Shown here: positions 8,860 through 16,585 of the stretch, piece by piece
Layout of the letters: the number at the start of each line of letters is the position of its first letter
How positions within the stretch are numbered: the first letter of the stretch is position 1
Translations under genes and position numbers: made by a program
Notes under the pieces: model-generated
Databases searched by the model: none
Told to the model about the DNA's origin: nothing
What the model saw: only the letters and a program-made list of their open reading frames with translations
DNA from: Lachnospiraceae bacterium UBA1818
Lineage (GTDB): Bacteria; Bacillota; Clostridia; Lachnospirales; Lachnospiraceae
Direction: 5' to 3'
DNA: 62,828 bases
Assembly (NCBI GenBank): GCA_904419285.1
Contig: CAJFQZ010000011.1
Coordinates: forward strand, 1-62,828

Positions 8860-8885
8860 GTTATTCTTACATGTGTAAGAATAAC
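8860..8885. promoter_or_regulatory. Perfect 12-bp-arm palindrome, probable operator
   Basis: GTTATTCTTACA and its exact complement flank a TG centre. The core TTACA-N2-TGTAA resembles operators of BlaI/CopY-type repressors. It begins at the -10 of the minus-strand promoter for the lipoprotein gene and covers its start site. There is no T-run to make it a terminator. Confidence 0.65.
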
Positions 8886-8911
8886 TTATAATAAAAATAA
8901 GAAAATGTCAA
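8885..8911 (-). promoter_or_regulatory. Promoter of the lipoprotein gene
   Basis: The minus strand has a consensus TTGACA, then a very T-rich spacer of 15 bases to TATAAG (or 17 to TAAGTT). The palindrome at 8860-8885 directly adjoins it. Confidence 0.6.
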
Positions 8912-9008
8912 TCTCTGAACCCGAAAAACTCATCGCGCCTCTGAACACTTTTTCTCTTCCGAAAGAACCTTTCTGTCGGTTTTCCCGCAGCATCCCGCTC
9001 TTCTTTTG

Positions 9009-9037
9009 TTGTCATTCCGAAAAGATTTATTTATAAT
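9009..9037 (+). promoter_or_regulatory. Promoter of the frameshifted small membrane gene
   Basis: TTGTCA, 17 bases, TATAAT, a strong SigA-type match. It lies about 45 bases before an AAAGGAG ribosome site at 9076-9082. Confidence 0.7.
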
Positions 9038-9090
9038 AGAAGCTGACAGAATCTATGGAATACATCTATTTTTCGAAAGGAGATTATCAT

Positions 9091-9331
9091 ATGGGAAGAG
9101 GCGGAGACGATCTTCTGGAGCTATTTTGACCGAAACTACAACAACCTGGATCTGAGCATTGCAGAATTTCTCGGCCAGACTTTCCGTGAGACCGCGGACA
9201 ATATCATGCACACCGGATCCGGCACGCCCTCTCTGATGCAGGTGATCGTAATCTTCTCGATCGTATGCATCATCGTGATCATTGCGGCTGTCATTGTGGT
9301 GCGGAATCTGCGCAGTAAGAAAGAATTTTAA
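9091..9331 (+). pseudogene. Small membrane protein with an early frameshift
   Basis: A full expression unit surrounds this frame: promoter, AAAGGAG eight bases before the ATG at 9091, and a strong terminator at 9420. From that ATG, however, translation gives only MGRGGDDLLELF and a stop at 9127. The neighbouring frame is open from before the ATG to a stop at 9329. It reads as a plausible protein of about 79 residues: EAETIFWSYFDRNY, then an acidic amphipathic part, a membrane helix (MQVIVIFSIVCIIVIIAAV) and a basic tail RNLRSKKEF. Removing one base near GGGAAGAG (9093-9100) would join the two. It is thus a recent frameshift, a sequencing error, or a recoded gene. No family is recognised. Confidence 0.55.
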
Positions 9332-9419
9332 ATCACCGAAAGTGACAGAATATACATTTCCGGATTGCAAACAGCGGGACAGGAGCCGTATCTGCCAGCC
9401 CCCGTCTCGCCGCTTTCGC

Positions 9420-9458
9420 AAAAAGACGGCTTTTCCCGATGGGATCAGCCGTCTTTTT
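9420..9458. terminator. Bidirectional terminator
   Basis: AAAAAGACGGCT (9420-9431) pairs with AGCCGTCTTTTT (9447-9458). It serves the small membrane gene on the plus strand. On the minus strand it overlaps the stop codon of the LspA-like gene. Confidence 0.85.
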
Positions 9459-9978
9459 CCATTTTCTTCTCTTTTCTCTTCGGCCTGAATGCCGCCGCTG
9501 CCGCTGTGATCATGCTGCCCGCAGCCACAAAAAAATCTGCCAGATTATATGTGACTGCCTCTGCCTTTTCATTTCTGAACCGGAATCCGATATAATCCAC
9601 GACATATCCTTTCATACACCGGTCCAGCGTATTGCTCCATGCGCCCGCCGTGATGAGCGACAGGCCTTTCTTTATCCAGAATCCTTTTTCTCTGAACAGA
9701 GTCAGAAGATATACCCCGGTAAAGATCAGAGTTGAGACAAGGGACAGCCGTTTTACCAATGACGGCTTCTGGTCCAGCGCATTCAGACACATCCCTTTAT
9801 TGTGGACCTTTCGGAGGACGATCCGGTCTGTAAGAGGTCTTTCCTCTCCTTTTTCCAGATTCTGCTCCACATAGGACTTCATGATCTGATCTGCCGCGAA
9901 CAGCGCTGCTCCTCCGACAGGAAACAATATCTTTTTCATCTTTCCGTCCGCCTTATATGTGATCGCACACTGTATCAT
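9445..9978 (-). CDS. Signal peptidase II (LspA)-like membrane protein
   Basis: This protein of up to 177 residues has four hydrophobic segments and the layout of prolipoprotein signal peptidase, which cuts lipoproteins before the lipidated Cys. The two catalytic Asp motifs can be read: GAWSNTLDRCMKGYVVDYI and NLADFFVAAGS. Normal LspA has GAxGNxxDR in the first motif, so this copy is divergent and probably a paralogue. Its ATG overlaps the stop of the zinc-ribbon gene as ATGA (9975-9978), which points to coupled translation; an internal ATG at 9939 (MKKILF) is an alternative start. Whether it cleaves lipoproteins or has another role is open. Confidence 0.75.
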   Translation of the reverse strand: MIQCAITYKADGKMKKILFPVGGAALFAADQIMKSYVEQNLEKGEERPLTDRIVLRKVHNKGMCLNALDQKPSLVKRLSLVSTLIFTGVYLLTLFREKGFWIKKGLSLITAGAWSNTLDRCMKGYVVDYIGFRFRNEKAEAVTYNLADFFVAAGSMITAAAAAFRPKRKEKKMEKDG

Positions 9979-10646
9979 TCTTCAGTATTATCAGAGTCCT
10001 TTTTCAGGTTCTCCGCTGCATCGCTGAATTTATCTGCGGCTCTTCCCGCCGCCTCACTGACTTTCTGTGCTGCTTTTTCTGCCATATCGCCTGTCTTCTT
10101 TGCCGCCTTCTCCGCCATATCTCCGGTCTTCTGAGCAGCTTTCTCCGCCATGTCTCCGGCCTTCTTTGCCGCCTCATCCACCTTCTGCGCCGCATTTTCC
10201 GCCATATCAGCCGCCTTTTCCTTTACAGAATCAGCATAGCTTTCTTCTGACTCATCCTCAAAGACATCTCCGTCCTCTTTCTCATCGTCAGTCTTCTCAC
10301 CGCAGTATGGACAGTATGCCATGTCTCTTCCCACCATTCTGCCGCAGTTCCGGCACTCGGTTGCACCTTTGATCTTCGCGATCTTCCTGTCATATTCTTC
10401 CATCGTCTTTTCCCGTGACTGGATCGCCTCACAGAGCTCCTGCGCTGCTTCCTCCACGGTTTCACCGGATTTATAACGGTCATAGATCATCTTTCCAAGT
10501 TCCATCAGATCGACCGCATTTCCTCTCGCCAGACTCCTCGACTGACTCTTTAACCTCTGGATCTCAATGGCTTCTCCTGCCTTATTTGTCATCGTCTCCG
10601 CTGTCTCGCCAAGGCGTTTCCCCAAATCTTCAAAAAAATCTTTCAT
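9975..10646 (-). CDS. Zinc-ribbon protein with 11-residue helical repeats
   Basis: This is a 223-residue soluble protein. The N-terminal third is a predicted amphipathic helix (MKDFFEDLGKRLGETAETM). The middle carries a zinc ribbon CRNCGRMVGRDMAYCPYCG. The C-terminal third repeats an 11-residue unit close to DMAEKAAQKTG about seven times. Such 11-mers form long amphipathic helices, as in LEA proteins and apolipoproteins, which bind membranes or act as stress chaperones; that is inference here. The start is set by AAGGGAG before MKDFF, and the frame continues 32 codons upstream without a site. It is transcribed with the LspA-like gene from a TTGAAG/TATAAT promoter. Confidence 0.8.
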   Translation of the reverse strand: MKDFFEDLGKRLGETAETMTNKAGEAIEIQRLKSQSRSLARGNAVDLMELGKMIYDRYKSGETVEEAAQELCEAIQSREKTMEEYDRKIAKIKGATECRNCGRMVGRDMAYCPYCGEKTDDEKEDGDVFEDESEESYADSVKEKAADMAENAAQKVDEAAKKAGDMAEKAAQKTGDMAEKAAKKTGDMAEKAAQKVSEAAGRAADKFSDAAENLKKDSDNTEE

Positions 10647-10730
10647 CGTCTCGATCTCCCTTCTTCCGGCACTTCTCTCAGCCGGCTCTGTGTCTGCGGC
10701 ATTTTCTCCGCAACTTTCTGATTTACATCC

Positions 10731-10758
10731 ATTATACCCCATTGCCTGACAACTTCAA
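10731..10758 (-). promoter_or_regulatory. Promoter of the zinc-ribbon/LspA-like pair
   Basis: The minus strand reads TTGAAG, 16 bases, TATAAT, about 85 bases before the start codon. The remaining 10760-10890 stretch holds an AACCGGTT palindrome but no convincing plus-strand promoter. Confidence 0.55.
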
Positions 10759-10891
10759 CAGATTTGCTGCCGAATTTATACTTTTTTAACCGGTTCAGTA
10801 CACTGAAAATATGCGTTAGAGCCGCCCTGAACAGCACATACTTTCCGCCAGTCCCACATATATTTATCAAAAGCCTGATGTGGTGATTCAT

Positions 10892-12598
10892 ATGACTGAT
10901 CTTGAAACATGCCGGGAACATATCCTGTCCGAGGAGTACCGGGATTTCATCGGCAATCATGTCCGGACGCCTTTTTTTGACAGCATCATGAAGGATGACC
11001 TATGCGTACAGGACGCAGGATTTGACTATAAATGCTTCTACTTTCCCAAGGAGACCGTAGAGCCTGTCACCCTGTCAAAATTTTCCTACAATTCCATTCC
11101 AAAATGCTTTGCCCCGCTGAGCATGGAGACGCTGAACCAGACCGGTATACTCCCCATCCAGAACTATCCCACCCTGCAGCTGAAAGGGGAGGGCGTGCTG
11201 ATCGGTTTTCTGGACAGCGGGATTGATTATGAAAACGCAGTATTCCGCCGTCTTGACGGCTCCACTCGGATCGCCGCGATCTGGGACCAGACCGTGCAGA
11301 CGGGAACACCCCCGGAAGGGTTTTCCTACGGAAGTGAGTTTCCCCGTGAAATGATCGATGAAGCTCTCCGCTCCGACTCTCCCGGTTCCCTTGTCCCCTC
11401 TTTTGATGAAAGCGGACATGGCACCTACGCGGCCAGCCTTGCCGCCGGTTCAGCAGACCCGGAAGAGCAGTTTCTGGGCGCAGCGCCGGAGTCCGCACTT
11501 GCCGTCGTAAAGCTGAAGCAGGCAAAACAATATCTGCAGGATTATTATTTCATCCCCCGGGACACAGTATGCTATCAGGAGACTGATCTTATGCTCGGCC
11601 TGAGATATCTGAACGACCTGGCTGACCGTCTGCAGCTCCCGCTCGTCATCTGCATCACCGTCGGGACCAGCATGGGAGGACATATCGGCACTCTCCCATT
11701 TCCGTATCTGATCGAAGGCTACAGCACCAAAGCGAACCGCATCACTGTGATCGGCACGGGAAACGAGGCGGACAAACGGCACCACTATTACAACCGTATC
11801 GAAAATGAAAGAGATACAAAGACCGTAGAAGTGCGTGTAGGCGAGAATGTGACCGGATTTTTTCTTGAACTCTGGACCGAGATCCCCAATATTCTGTCCA
11901 TCTCCATGATCTCGCCCTCCGGCGAGAATACATCCCGCATCCCCTTCCGGGTCGGCGCCGGGGCTGAGATCGACTTCCTGTTCGAGCGGACCAAAGTCTC
12001 TGTGGATTACCGGCTGCTGGTGGAAAAGACCACCTCCGAACTGGTCTTTTTCCGTTTCGACGCGCCCGCTCCGGGGATCTGGAAGATTATCGTTGAACCG
12101 CTGACCGCCACGGACGGCAACTTCCATATGTGGCTGCCCCTGACCGAATTCTTAAGCGGAGAAGTCTACTTTCTGGAGTCCGATCCCTATTACACTCTGA
12201 CAAGCCCTGCCAATACCGACAGCCCCGTCATCGTCTCCTACTATGACGGAAAGACAGACGGAGTGGCCCAGGCATCGGGACGGGGATATACACGCACGCA
12301 GCGCATGAACCCGGACATCACTGCCCCCGGTATCAATGTCCGCGGAGCACTGCCCGGCGGGCGCTTCTCCTCCCGGTCCGGTTCCTGCGTCTCCGCCGCA
12401 GTGACCGCCGGCGCAGTGGCGCTCATGCTGGAATGGCTCATCTATATCCAGGAAGTCCCCGGCATCGATTCCTATCAGGTCAAGAGCCTGCTGATCCTCG
12501 GAGCGGTGCGCCCGAAGACGATGGAATACCCCAACAGAGAATGGGGCTACGGCCAGCTGAACCTGTATAACACCTTTGAGACCATGCGGCAGCTGTAA
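10892..12598 (+). CDS. Subtilisin-like (S8) protein with Ser-to-Cys change
   Basis: This protein of about 568 residues resembles the Csp-type subtilases of Clostridia. The catalytic Asp lies in IGFLDSGIDYEN (Asp108) and the His in ESGHGTYAASLAAG (His176). The motif that should read GTSxA reads SGSCVSAAVTAGAVAL, so Cys499 takes the place of the nucleophile Ser. The oxyanion Asn region also reads TVGTSMGGH instead of the usual GTNxGxH. It has no signal peptide and no N-terminal prodomain of ordinary size. It could be a thiol subtilase or a pseudoprotease, like the inactive Csp proteins that regulate spore germination. Start: GTG at 10880 or ATG at 10892, neither with a good ribosome site; I prefer the ATG by family resemblance. 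Confidence 0.88.
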   Translation: MTDLETCREHILSEEYRDFIGNHVRTPFFDSIMKDDLCVQDAGFDYKCFYFPKETVEPVTLSKFSYNSIPKCFAPLSMETLNQTGILPIQNYPTLQLKGEGVLIGFLDSGIDYENAVFRRLDGSTRIAAIWDQTVQTGTPPEGFSYGSEFPREMIDEALRSDSPGSLVPSFDESGHGTYAASLAAGSADPEEQFLGAAPESALAVVKLKQAKQYLQDYYFIPRDTVCYQETDLMLGLRYLNDLADRLQLPLVICITVGTSMGGHIGTLPFPYLIEGYSTKANRITVIGTGNEADKRHHYYNRIENERDTKTVEVRVGENVTGFFLELWTEIPNILSISMISPSGENTSRIPFRVGAGAEIDFLFERTKVSVDYRLLVEKTTSELVFFRFDAPAPGIWKIIVEPLTATDGNFHMWLPLTEFLSGEVYFLESDPYYTLTSPANTDSPVIVSYYDGKTDGVAQASGRGYTRTQRMNPDITAPGINVRGALPGGRFSSRSGSCVSAAVTAGAVALMLEWLIYIQEVPGIDSYQVKSLLILGAVRPKTMEYPNREWGYGQLNLYNTFETMRQL

Positions 12599-12608
12599 AA
12601 ATGTGCAG

Positions 12609-12672
12609 TTTGGGACACAGTAAAATGCAATTGGGGACGTAGTCAAATTCAATTTGACTACGTCCCCAATTG
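12609..12672. repeat. REP-like palindromic element, copy 2
   Basis: It has the same structure as at 6133, with the 45-bp palindrome at 12628-12672. Relative to copy 1, both arms change together from C/G to G/C next to the GGGAC core, so pairing is kept. It sits between the convergent S8 and clpX genes. Confidence 0.85.
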
Positions 12673-12678
12673 AAGTAT

Positions 12679-14148
12679 TTACCCCAGCCGTGGCACTTCC
12701 TGCCCCCGCAGCTGGATGATCGGTCCTCCCGTTCCCTCGATGTATTCGCGGGTGATCGTCACCTGGCCGATACTGTCATCCTTCGGGATCTCATACATGA
12801 TATCCAGCATGAACTCCTCGATAATGGCCCGCAGTGCCCGGGCGCCGGTATCCTTTTCCATCGCTTTCTCGGCGATCGCCTCAAGCGCTCCGTCGTCGAA
12901 GTCCAGCTTCACCTCATCCAGCGCCAGCAGCTTCTGATACTGCTTGAGGATCGCGTTCTTCGGCTCCTTCAGTATCTTTACGAGCATGTCCTTGTCCAGC
13001 CCTTTCAGGGTAAAGATGATCGGCAGACGTCCCAGAAATTCAGGGATCATACCGAACTTCCTCAGGTCCTCCACTGTCGCCTTGGACAGGATATCTTTAT
13101 CATGCTCGTACTTGTCCTTCAGCTCCGCGTTAAATCCCATAGAAGTCTTCTTCTGAAGTCTCTCCTTGATGATCTCCTCCAGATCCGGGAATGCGCCTCC
13201 GCAGATAAACAGAATATTCTTTGTATTTACAGTGGTCAGCGGAACCATCGCATTCTTGCTGTTCGCTCCTACCGGAACTTCCACTTCGCTGCCCTCCAGG
13301 AGCTTGAGCATCCCCTGCTGAACGGACTCGCCGCTCACATCCCGCTGGTTTGAATTCCTCTTCTTCGCGATCTTGTCGATCTCATCGATAAAGATAATGC
13401 CCTGCTCCGCGCGCTCCACGTCATTGTCTGCCGCTGCGAGCAGCTTGGATACCACGCTCTCAATATCGTCGCCTATGTATCCAGCTTCCGTGAGTGAAGT
13501 CGCATCCGTGATCGCCAGCGGCACATCCAGAAGCTTTGCGAGCGTCTTGACCAGATAGGTCTTGCCGCTTCCGGTCGGTCCGATCATAAGCATGTTGGAC
13601 TTCTCGATCTCAATGTCGTCCATCGTATCCGTCGCCACCCTCTTATAATGGTTATAGACCGCGACGGACATCGCCTTCTTGGCATATTCCTGTCCTACCA
13701 CATATTCGTCCAGACGCGCCTTGATCTTATGCGGCGCCGGAATATCCTTGATGTTCAGCTGATGGAATTCCTTCGGCTTCTCCTTTTTTTTCTTGATCTT
13801 CTGAGCATGTGGCTGCATATTCTCAAGATCAGACACGTTGAGGAACTGCACGCCCGGCATGTTCATCAGCCGGCTCAGGTCCACAGAACCGTTTGTCATA
13901 GCGTCAAAGCTCCGCTGCATGCAGTCCGGGCATACCGTGATATGGTTCGGCAGATCGATCATCTTCCCGGTCACACTTTCCGGCCGGTGGCAGATGAAAC
14001 AGATCTTCTCATATCCGTCATCCTGTCTGTCATCCTTCTCCTGTCCTTGAGCGGCCATCTCCTTTTTCCCGTTTCCGGCCGGATCCGTGCTGCCCTCATT
14101 CTCTTTTGTATCTTCTTCGTCTAATATGATAAAATCCTGATCTGACAT
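12679..14148 (-). CDS. clpX: ClpX-type AAA+ unfoldase
   Basis: This is the ATPase that unfolds proteins and feeds them to ClpP. It has a zinc finger of four Cys (50, 53, 73, 76), Walker A GPTGSGKT (190-197), pore loop GYIGDD, Walker B IIFIDEIDK, and the ClpP-docking tripeptide as MGF instead of the common IGF (KKTSMGFNAE). At 489 residues it is longer than the usual 410-430, owing to an acidic N-terminal tail of about 45 residues and a Lys-rich linker near 118-126. No clpP or tig lies beside it, unlike the standard locus. It may therefore be the main ClpX or a second one. A TTGTAT/TATAAT promoter lies upstream. Confidence 0.93.
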   Translation of the reverse strand: MSDQDFIILDEEDTKENEGSTDPAGNGKKEMAAQGQEKDDRQDDGYEKICFICHRPESVTGKMIDLPNHITVCPDCMQRSFDAMTNGSVDLSRLMNMPGVQFLNVSDLENMQPHAQKIKKKKEKPKEFHQLNIKDIPAPHKIKARLDEYVVGQEYAKKAMSVAVYNHYKRVATDTMDDIEIEKSNMLMIGPTGSGKTYLVKTLAKLLDVPLAITDATSLTEAGYIGDDIESVVSKLLAAADNDVERAEQGIIFIDEIDKIAKKRNSNQRDVSGESVQQGMLKLLEGSEVEVPVGANSKNAMVPLTTVNTKNILFICGGAFPDLEEIIKERLQKKTSMGFNAELKDKYEHDKDILSKATVEDLRKFGMIPEFLGRLPIIFTLKGLDKDMLVKILKEPKNAILKQYQKLLALDEVKLDFDDGALEAIAEKAMEKDTGARALRAIIEEFMLDIMYEIPKDDSIGQVTITREYIEGTGGPIIQLRGQEVPRLG

Positions 14149-14180
14149 AAATTCATCCCTTCTTCTTCGGCTTTTCCACT

Positions 14181-14209
14181 ATTATAGTACACGCGCACTG
14201 GTTATACAA
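14181..14209 (-). promoter_or_regulatory. Promoter of clpX
   Basis: The minus strand reads TTGTAT, 17 bases, TATAAT, about 30 bases before the start codon. No CIRCE or CtsR-like direct repeat is seen. Confidence 0.7.
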
Positions 14210-14321
14210 ATGAACTTTTTCTAAAGCATCCGTGCGCTTCCCTTCGATCCGCCTGATCCTTCCGCTCTTCCGCGCAGTTCCCGGTCCGCGCCTCAGTTCT
14301 CTGCTCCTGCAGCCGGAACGG

Positions 14322-15002
14322 TCACTGGATCTCCTGCAGCCGCAGTCCTGCCGTGTCTGTCACAGGAAGGGAAAATACAACCGATTTCGCCTTGCTGTTC
14401 ATTCCTGCGTTGTCCATGATCGACTTCATGATCGCATTCTTATCCACAGTCTTCGCCACGATATAGATGATCTCCTTCTCGTCCGCAATGGACACTCCCA
14501 GGAATTTTTCCGCCTTTTCCAGCCCGGTCCCCTTCGCATGGATCACCGTTCCGCCGCCTGCGCCCTTTTCCCGGGCTGCCTCCATCACCATTTCACTGTA
14601 ACCATGATTCGCTATCACAACGATCAGCTCATACTTTGTGTCTTTCATCACGCTCTCCTCCACTTTTTCACACAACTGTCCGTCCACGAGAAACTGAAGC
14701 ACTTTCTTTCCTCCGACGCTGGAGAGAGGCATCAGGAAAGCGATCCCCGTCCCCGGCACATCGATCTGGAACCTGTCTTCAAGTCCGTGCTTCACCTTCT
14801 TCCACGTATCGACCGTCACAACAGACACCATGACCATCTTCTCCGTGACCTCAAGGCCGAAGCAGTCCAGCATCTCACTGGTCGCTGTTCCTTTGGCCAG
14901 AGTGCAGAGGATGGCAGAAAGCCCGTTCTGCTCATAAAATGCCAGCATCCTGCGCCCCATAGAGCGCTTTGTAATTGTCATCATCAAATTAATTTCGCTC
15001 AT
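14322..15002 (-). CDS. Tandem PII-like regulatory protein
   Basis: This 226-residue cytoplasmic protein is built of two PII-type ferredoxin-like domains. The first runs from about 1 to 105 (EINLMMTITKRSMGRRMLAF). The second runs from about 115 to 226 (YELIVVIANHGYSEMVMEAA, then the nucleotide-loop-like GAGGGTVIHAKGTG). PII proteins read out energy or nitrogen signals by binding ATP, ADP or other small ligands, and control a partner by docking. It follows the DUF1538 transporter by 15 bases, the usual arrangement for a PII-like protein that gates the neighbouring membrane protein. The first domain has lost the Gly-rich loop, so the two halves probably do different jobs. It is the last gene of the run that starts at 23145. 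Confidence 0.85.
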   Translation of the reverse strand: MSEINLMMTITKRSMGRRMLAFYEQNGLSAILCTLAKGTATSEMLDCFGLEVTEKMVMVSVVTVDTWKKVKHGLEDRFQIDVPGTGIAFLMPLSSVGGKKVLQFLVDGQLCEKVEESVMKDTKYELIVVIANHGYSEMVMEAAREKGAGGGTVIHAKGTGLEKAEKFLGVSIADEKEIIYIVAKTVDKNAIMKSIMDNAGMNSKAKSVVFSLPVTDTAGLRLQEIQ

Positions 15003-15017
15003 ATATCGTACCCCGCA

Positions 15018-16565
15018 TTAAAGTTCTATGATGTCGTCATCCGGAAGCTGGGCAAACACAGCTGCCGCTTCCTCCGCCTCTCTCTTCTCCTGAGATCCGG
15101 TATTGATCTGGTACACCAGCCCCAGGATCTGGATCGTGATCAGCGGCGTCATGGCTACCATAGCGACCACTCCGAACGCATCTGTTACAATATCCCCGCC
15201 TATGCTCACACAGGCTCCCATGGCAAACGGGAGCAGGAACGTAGCCGTCATCGGACCCGAGGCGACGCCGCCCGAGTCGAATGCGATCGCAGTAAAGATC
15301 TTCGGTACAAAAAAGGAAAGGATAAGAGCCGCTGCATACCCCGGGATAATGAACCAGAAGATCGATATCCCGGTCAGCACACGGATCATTGCCAGTCCGA
15401 GAGAAACCGCAACACCGATGGAAAGACTCAGGCTCATCGCACGGGACGTGATCGTCCCCGAAGTGATGTCCTCGACCTGGCGGGTCAGCACAAACACTGC
15501 CGGCTCCGCGCGGACGATGAAATAGCCGATGAGCATCCCGACCGGCACGATGATCCATTTATAGGGATTGTCCGCAAGCACCTGCCCCAGGTAATTTCCC
15601 GCCGGCATAAACCCTACATTGACGCCTGTGAGGAAGAGGACAAGCCCCGCATAAGTATAAACCATTCCGACCGCGACCCTGATCAGCATCCTCTTCTGCA
15701 TCCTCCGGAAAATGATCTGGAAGATCACAAAGAATACAATGATCGGCAGGAGCGAGACCGCCATCTCCCTGATATAATCCGGGAAGCCCTCCGCAAAGAT
15801 CTCCCAGAGTTCAACAGAGTTTTCGATCTCCGGAATGCTGTCAGGAACATACTCCGTACTCTCCGGATGATAGATCAGGCTCAGCACAAGGACTGAGAGG
15901 ATCGGTCCGATCGACGACAGAGCTACAAGACCGAAGCTGTCGTCCTCCGCCCTCTCGTCGCTTCGGATGGCGGAGATACCGATACCCAGAGCCATGATAA
16001 ACGGCACGGTCATGGGACCCGTCGTCACGCCGCCCGCGTCAAATGCCACCGCAATAAAATCTCCCGGGACAAAGAATGCCAGTGCAAACGCGAAGACATA
16101 CAGCGCCAGGAGCATATGTGCCAGTGTGATATTGAACAGCATCCTAAGGAGCGCTGCGACAAGGAATAGCCCGACGCCAAACGCTACCGAAAGCACAAGA
16201 ACCATGTTCGGCACCGACGGCACCTGTTCTGCCAGCACCTGAAGATCCGGCTCTGATATGGTGACGATAAATCCGAGGATAAAACTCAGAAGGACCATCA
16301 GCCACAGTTTCTTCGTCTGGGTCATGCAGGTTCCGACATTCTCACCGATCGGCGTCATGGACATGTCTACTCCGAGCGTAAAGAACATCATCCCCACGAT
16401 CAGCAGCACCGCTCCGAGAAGGAACGCCAGGAGGATCCCCGGCTCCAGCGGCGCGATCGTGAAGCAGAGCACGAGCACGATCGCCAGGATCGGGAGCACC
16501 GCCTTTAACGTTTCATTTAATTTCTCCTGCAGTTTCTCTTTTAACTTCGCTATTTTAAAATTCAA
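15018..16565 (-). CDS. DUF1538 duplicated membrane transporter
   Basis: This 515-residue membrane protein contains two homologous halves of about 240 residues. Each half carries the signature FDxGGVxxGPMTxxF: FDAGGVTTGPMTVPF in the first and FDSGGVASGPMTATF in the second. That Gly-rich re-entrant-like motif within a two-fold repeat is typical of secondary transporters or channels, but the substrate of DUF1538 is not known to me. The start codon is TTG at 16565, with AGGGA a few bases upstream. It begins 20 bases after ligA and is followed by the PII-like gene. Confidence 0.87.
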   Translation of the reverse strand: MNFKIAKLKEKLQEKLNETLKAVLPILAIVLVLCFTIAPLEPGILLAFLLGAVLLIVGMMFFTLGVDMSMTPIGENVGTCMTQTKKLWLMVLLSFILGFIVTISEPDLQVLAEQVPSVPNMVLVLSVAFGVGLFLVAALLRMLFNITLAHMLLALYVFAFALAFFVPGDFIAVAFDAGGVTTGPMTVPFIMALGIGISAIRSDERAEDDSFGLVALSSIGPILSVLVLSLIYHPESTEYVPDSIPEIENSVELWEIFAEGFPDYIREMAVSLLPIIVFFVIFQIIFRRMQKRMLIRVAVGMVYTYAGLVLFLTGVNVGFMPAGNYLGQVLADNPYKWIIVPVGMLIGYFIVRAEPAVFVLTRQVEDITSGTITSRAMSLSLSIGVAVSLGLAMIRVLTGISIFWFIIPGYAAALILSFFVPKIFTAIAFDSGGVASGPMTATFLLPFAMGACVSIGGDIVTDAFGVVAMVAMTPLITIQILGLVYQINTGSQEKREAEEAAAVFAQLPDDDIIEL

Positions 16566-16585
16566 ACTTTCCCTGCCTTTCCGTA

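Noticed and set aside
14232-15896. A 554-codon plus-strand open frame
   Set aside because: It lies opposite the PII-like and DUF1538 genes, is rich in His and Arg as expected from a reversed frame, and has no ribosome site.
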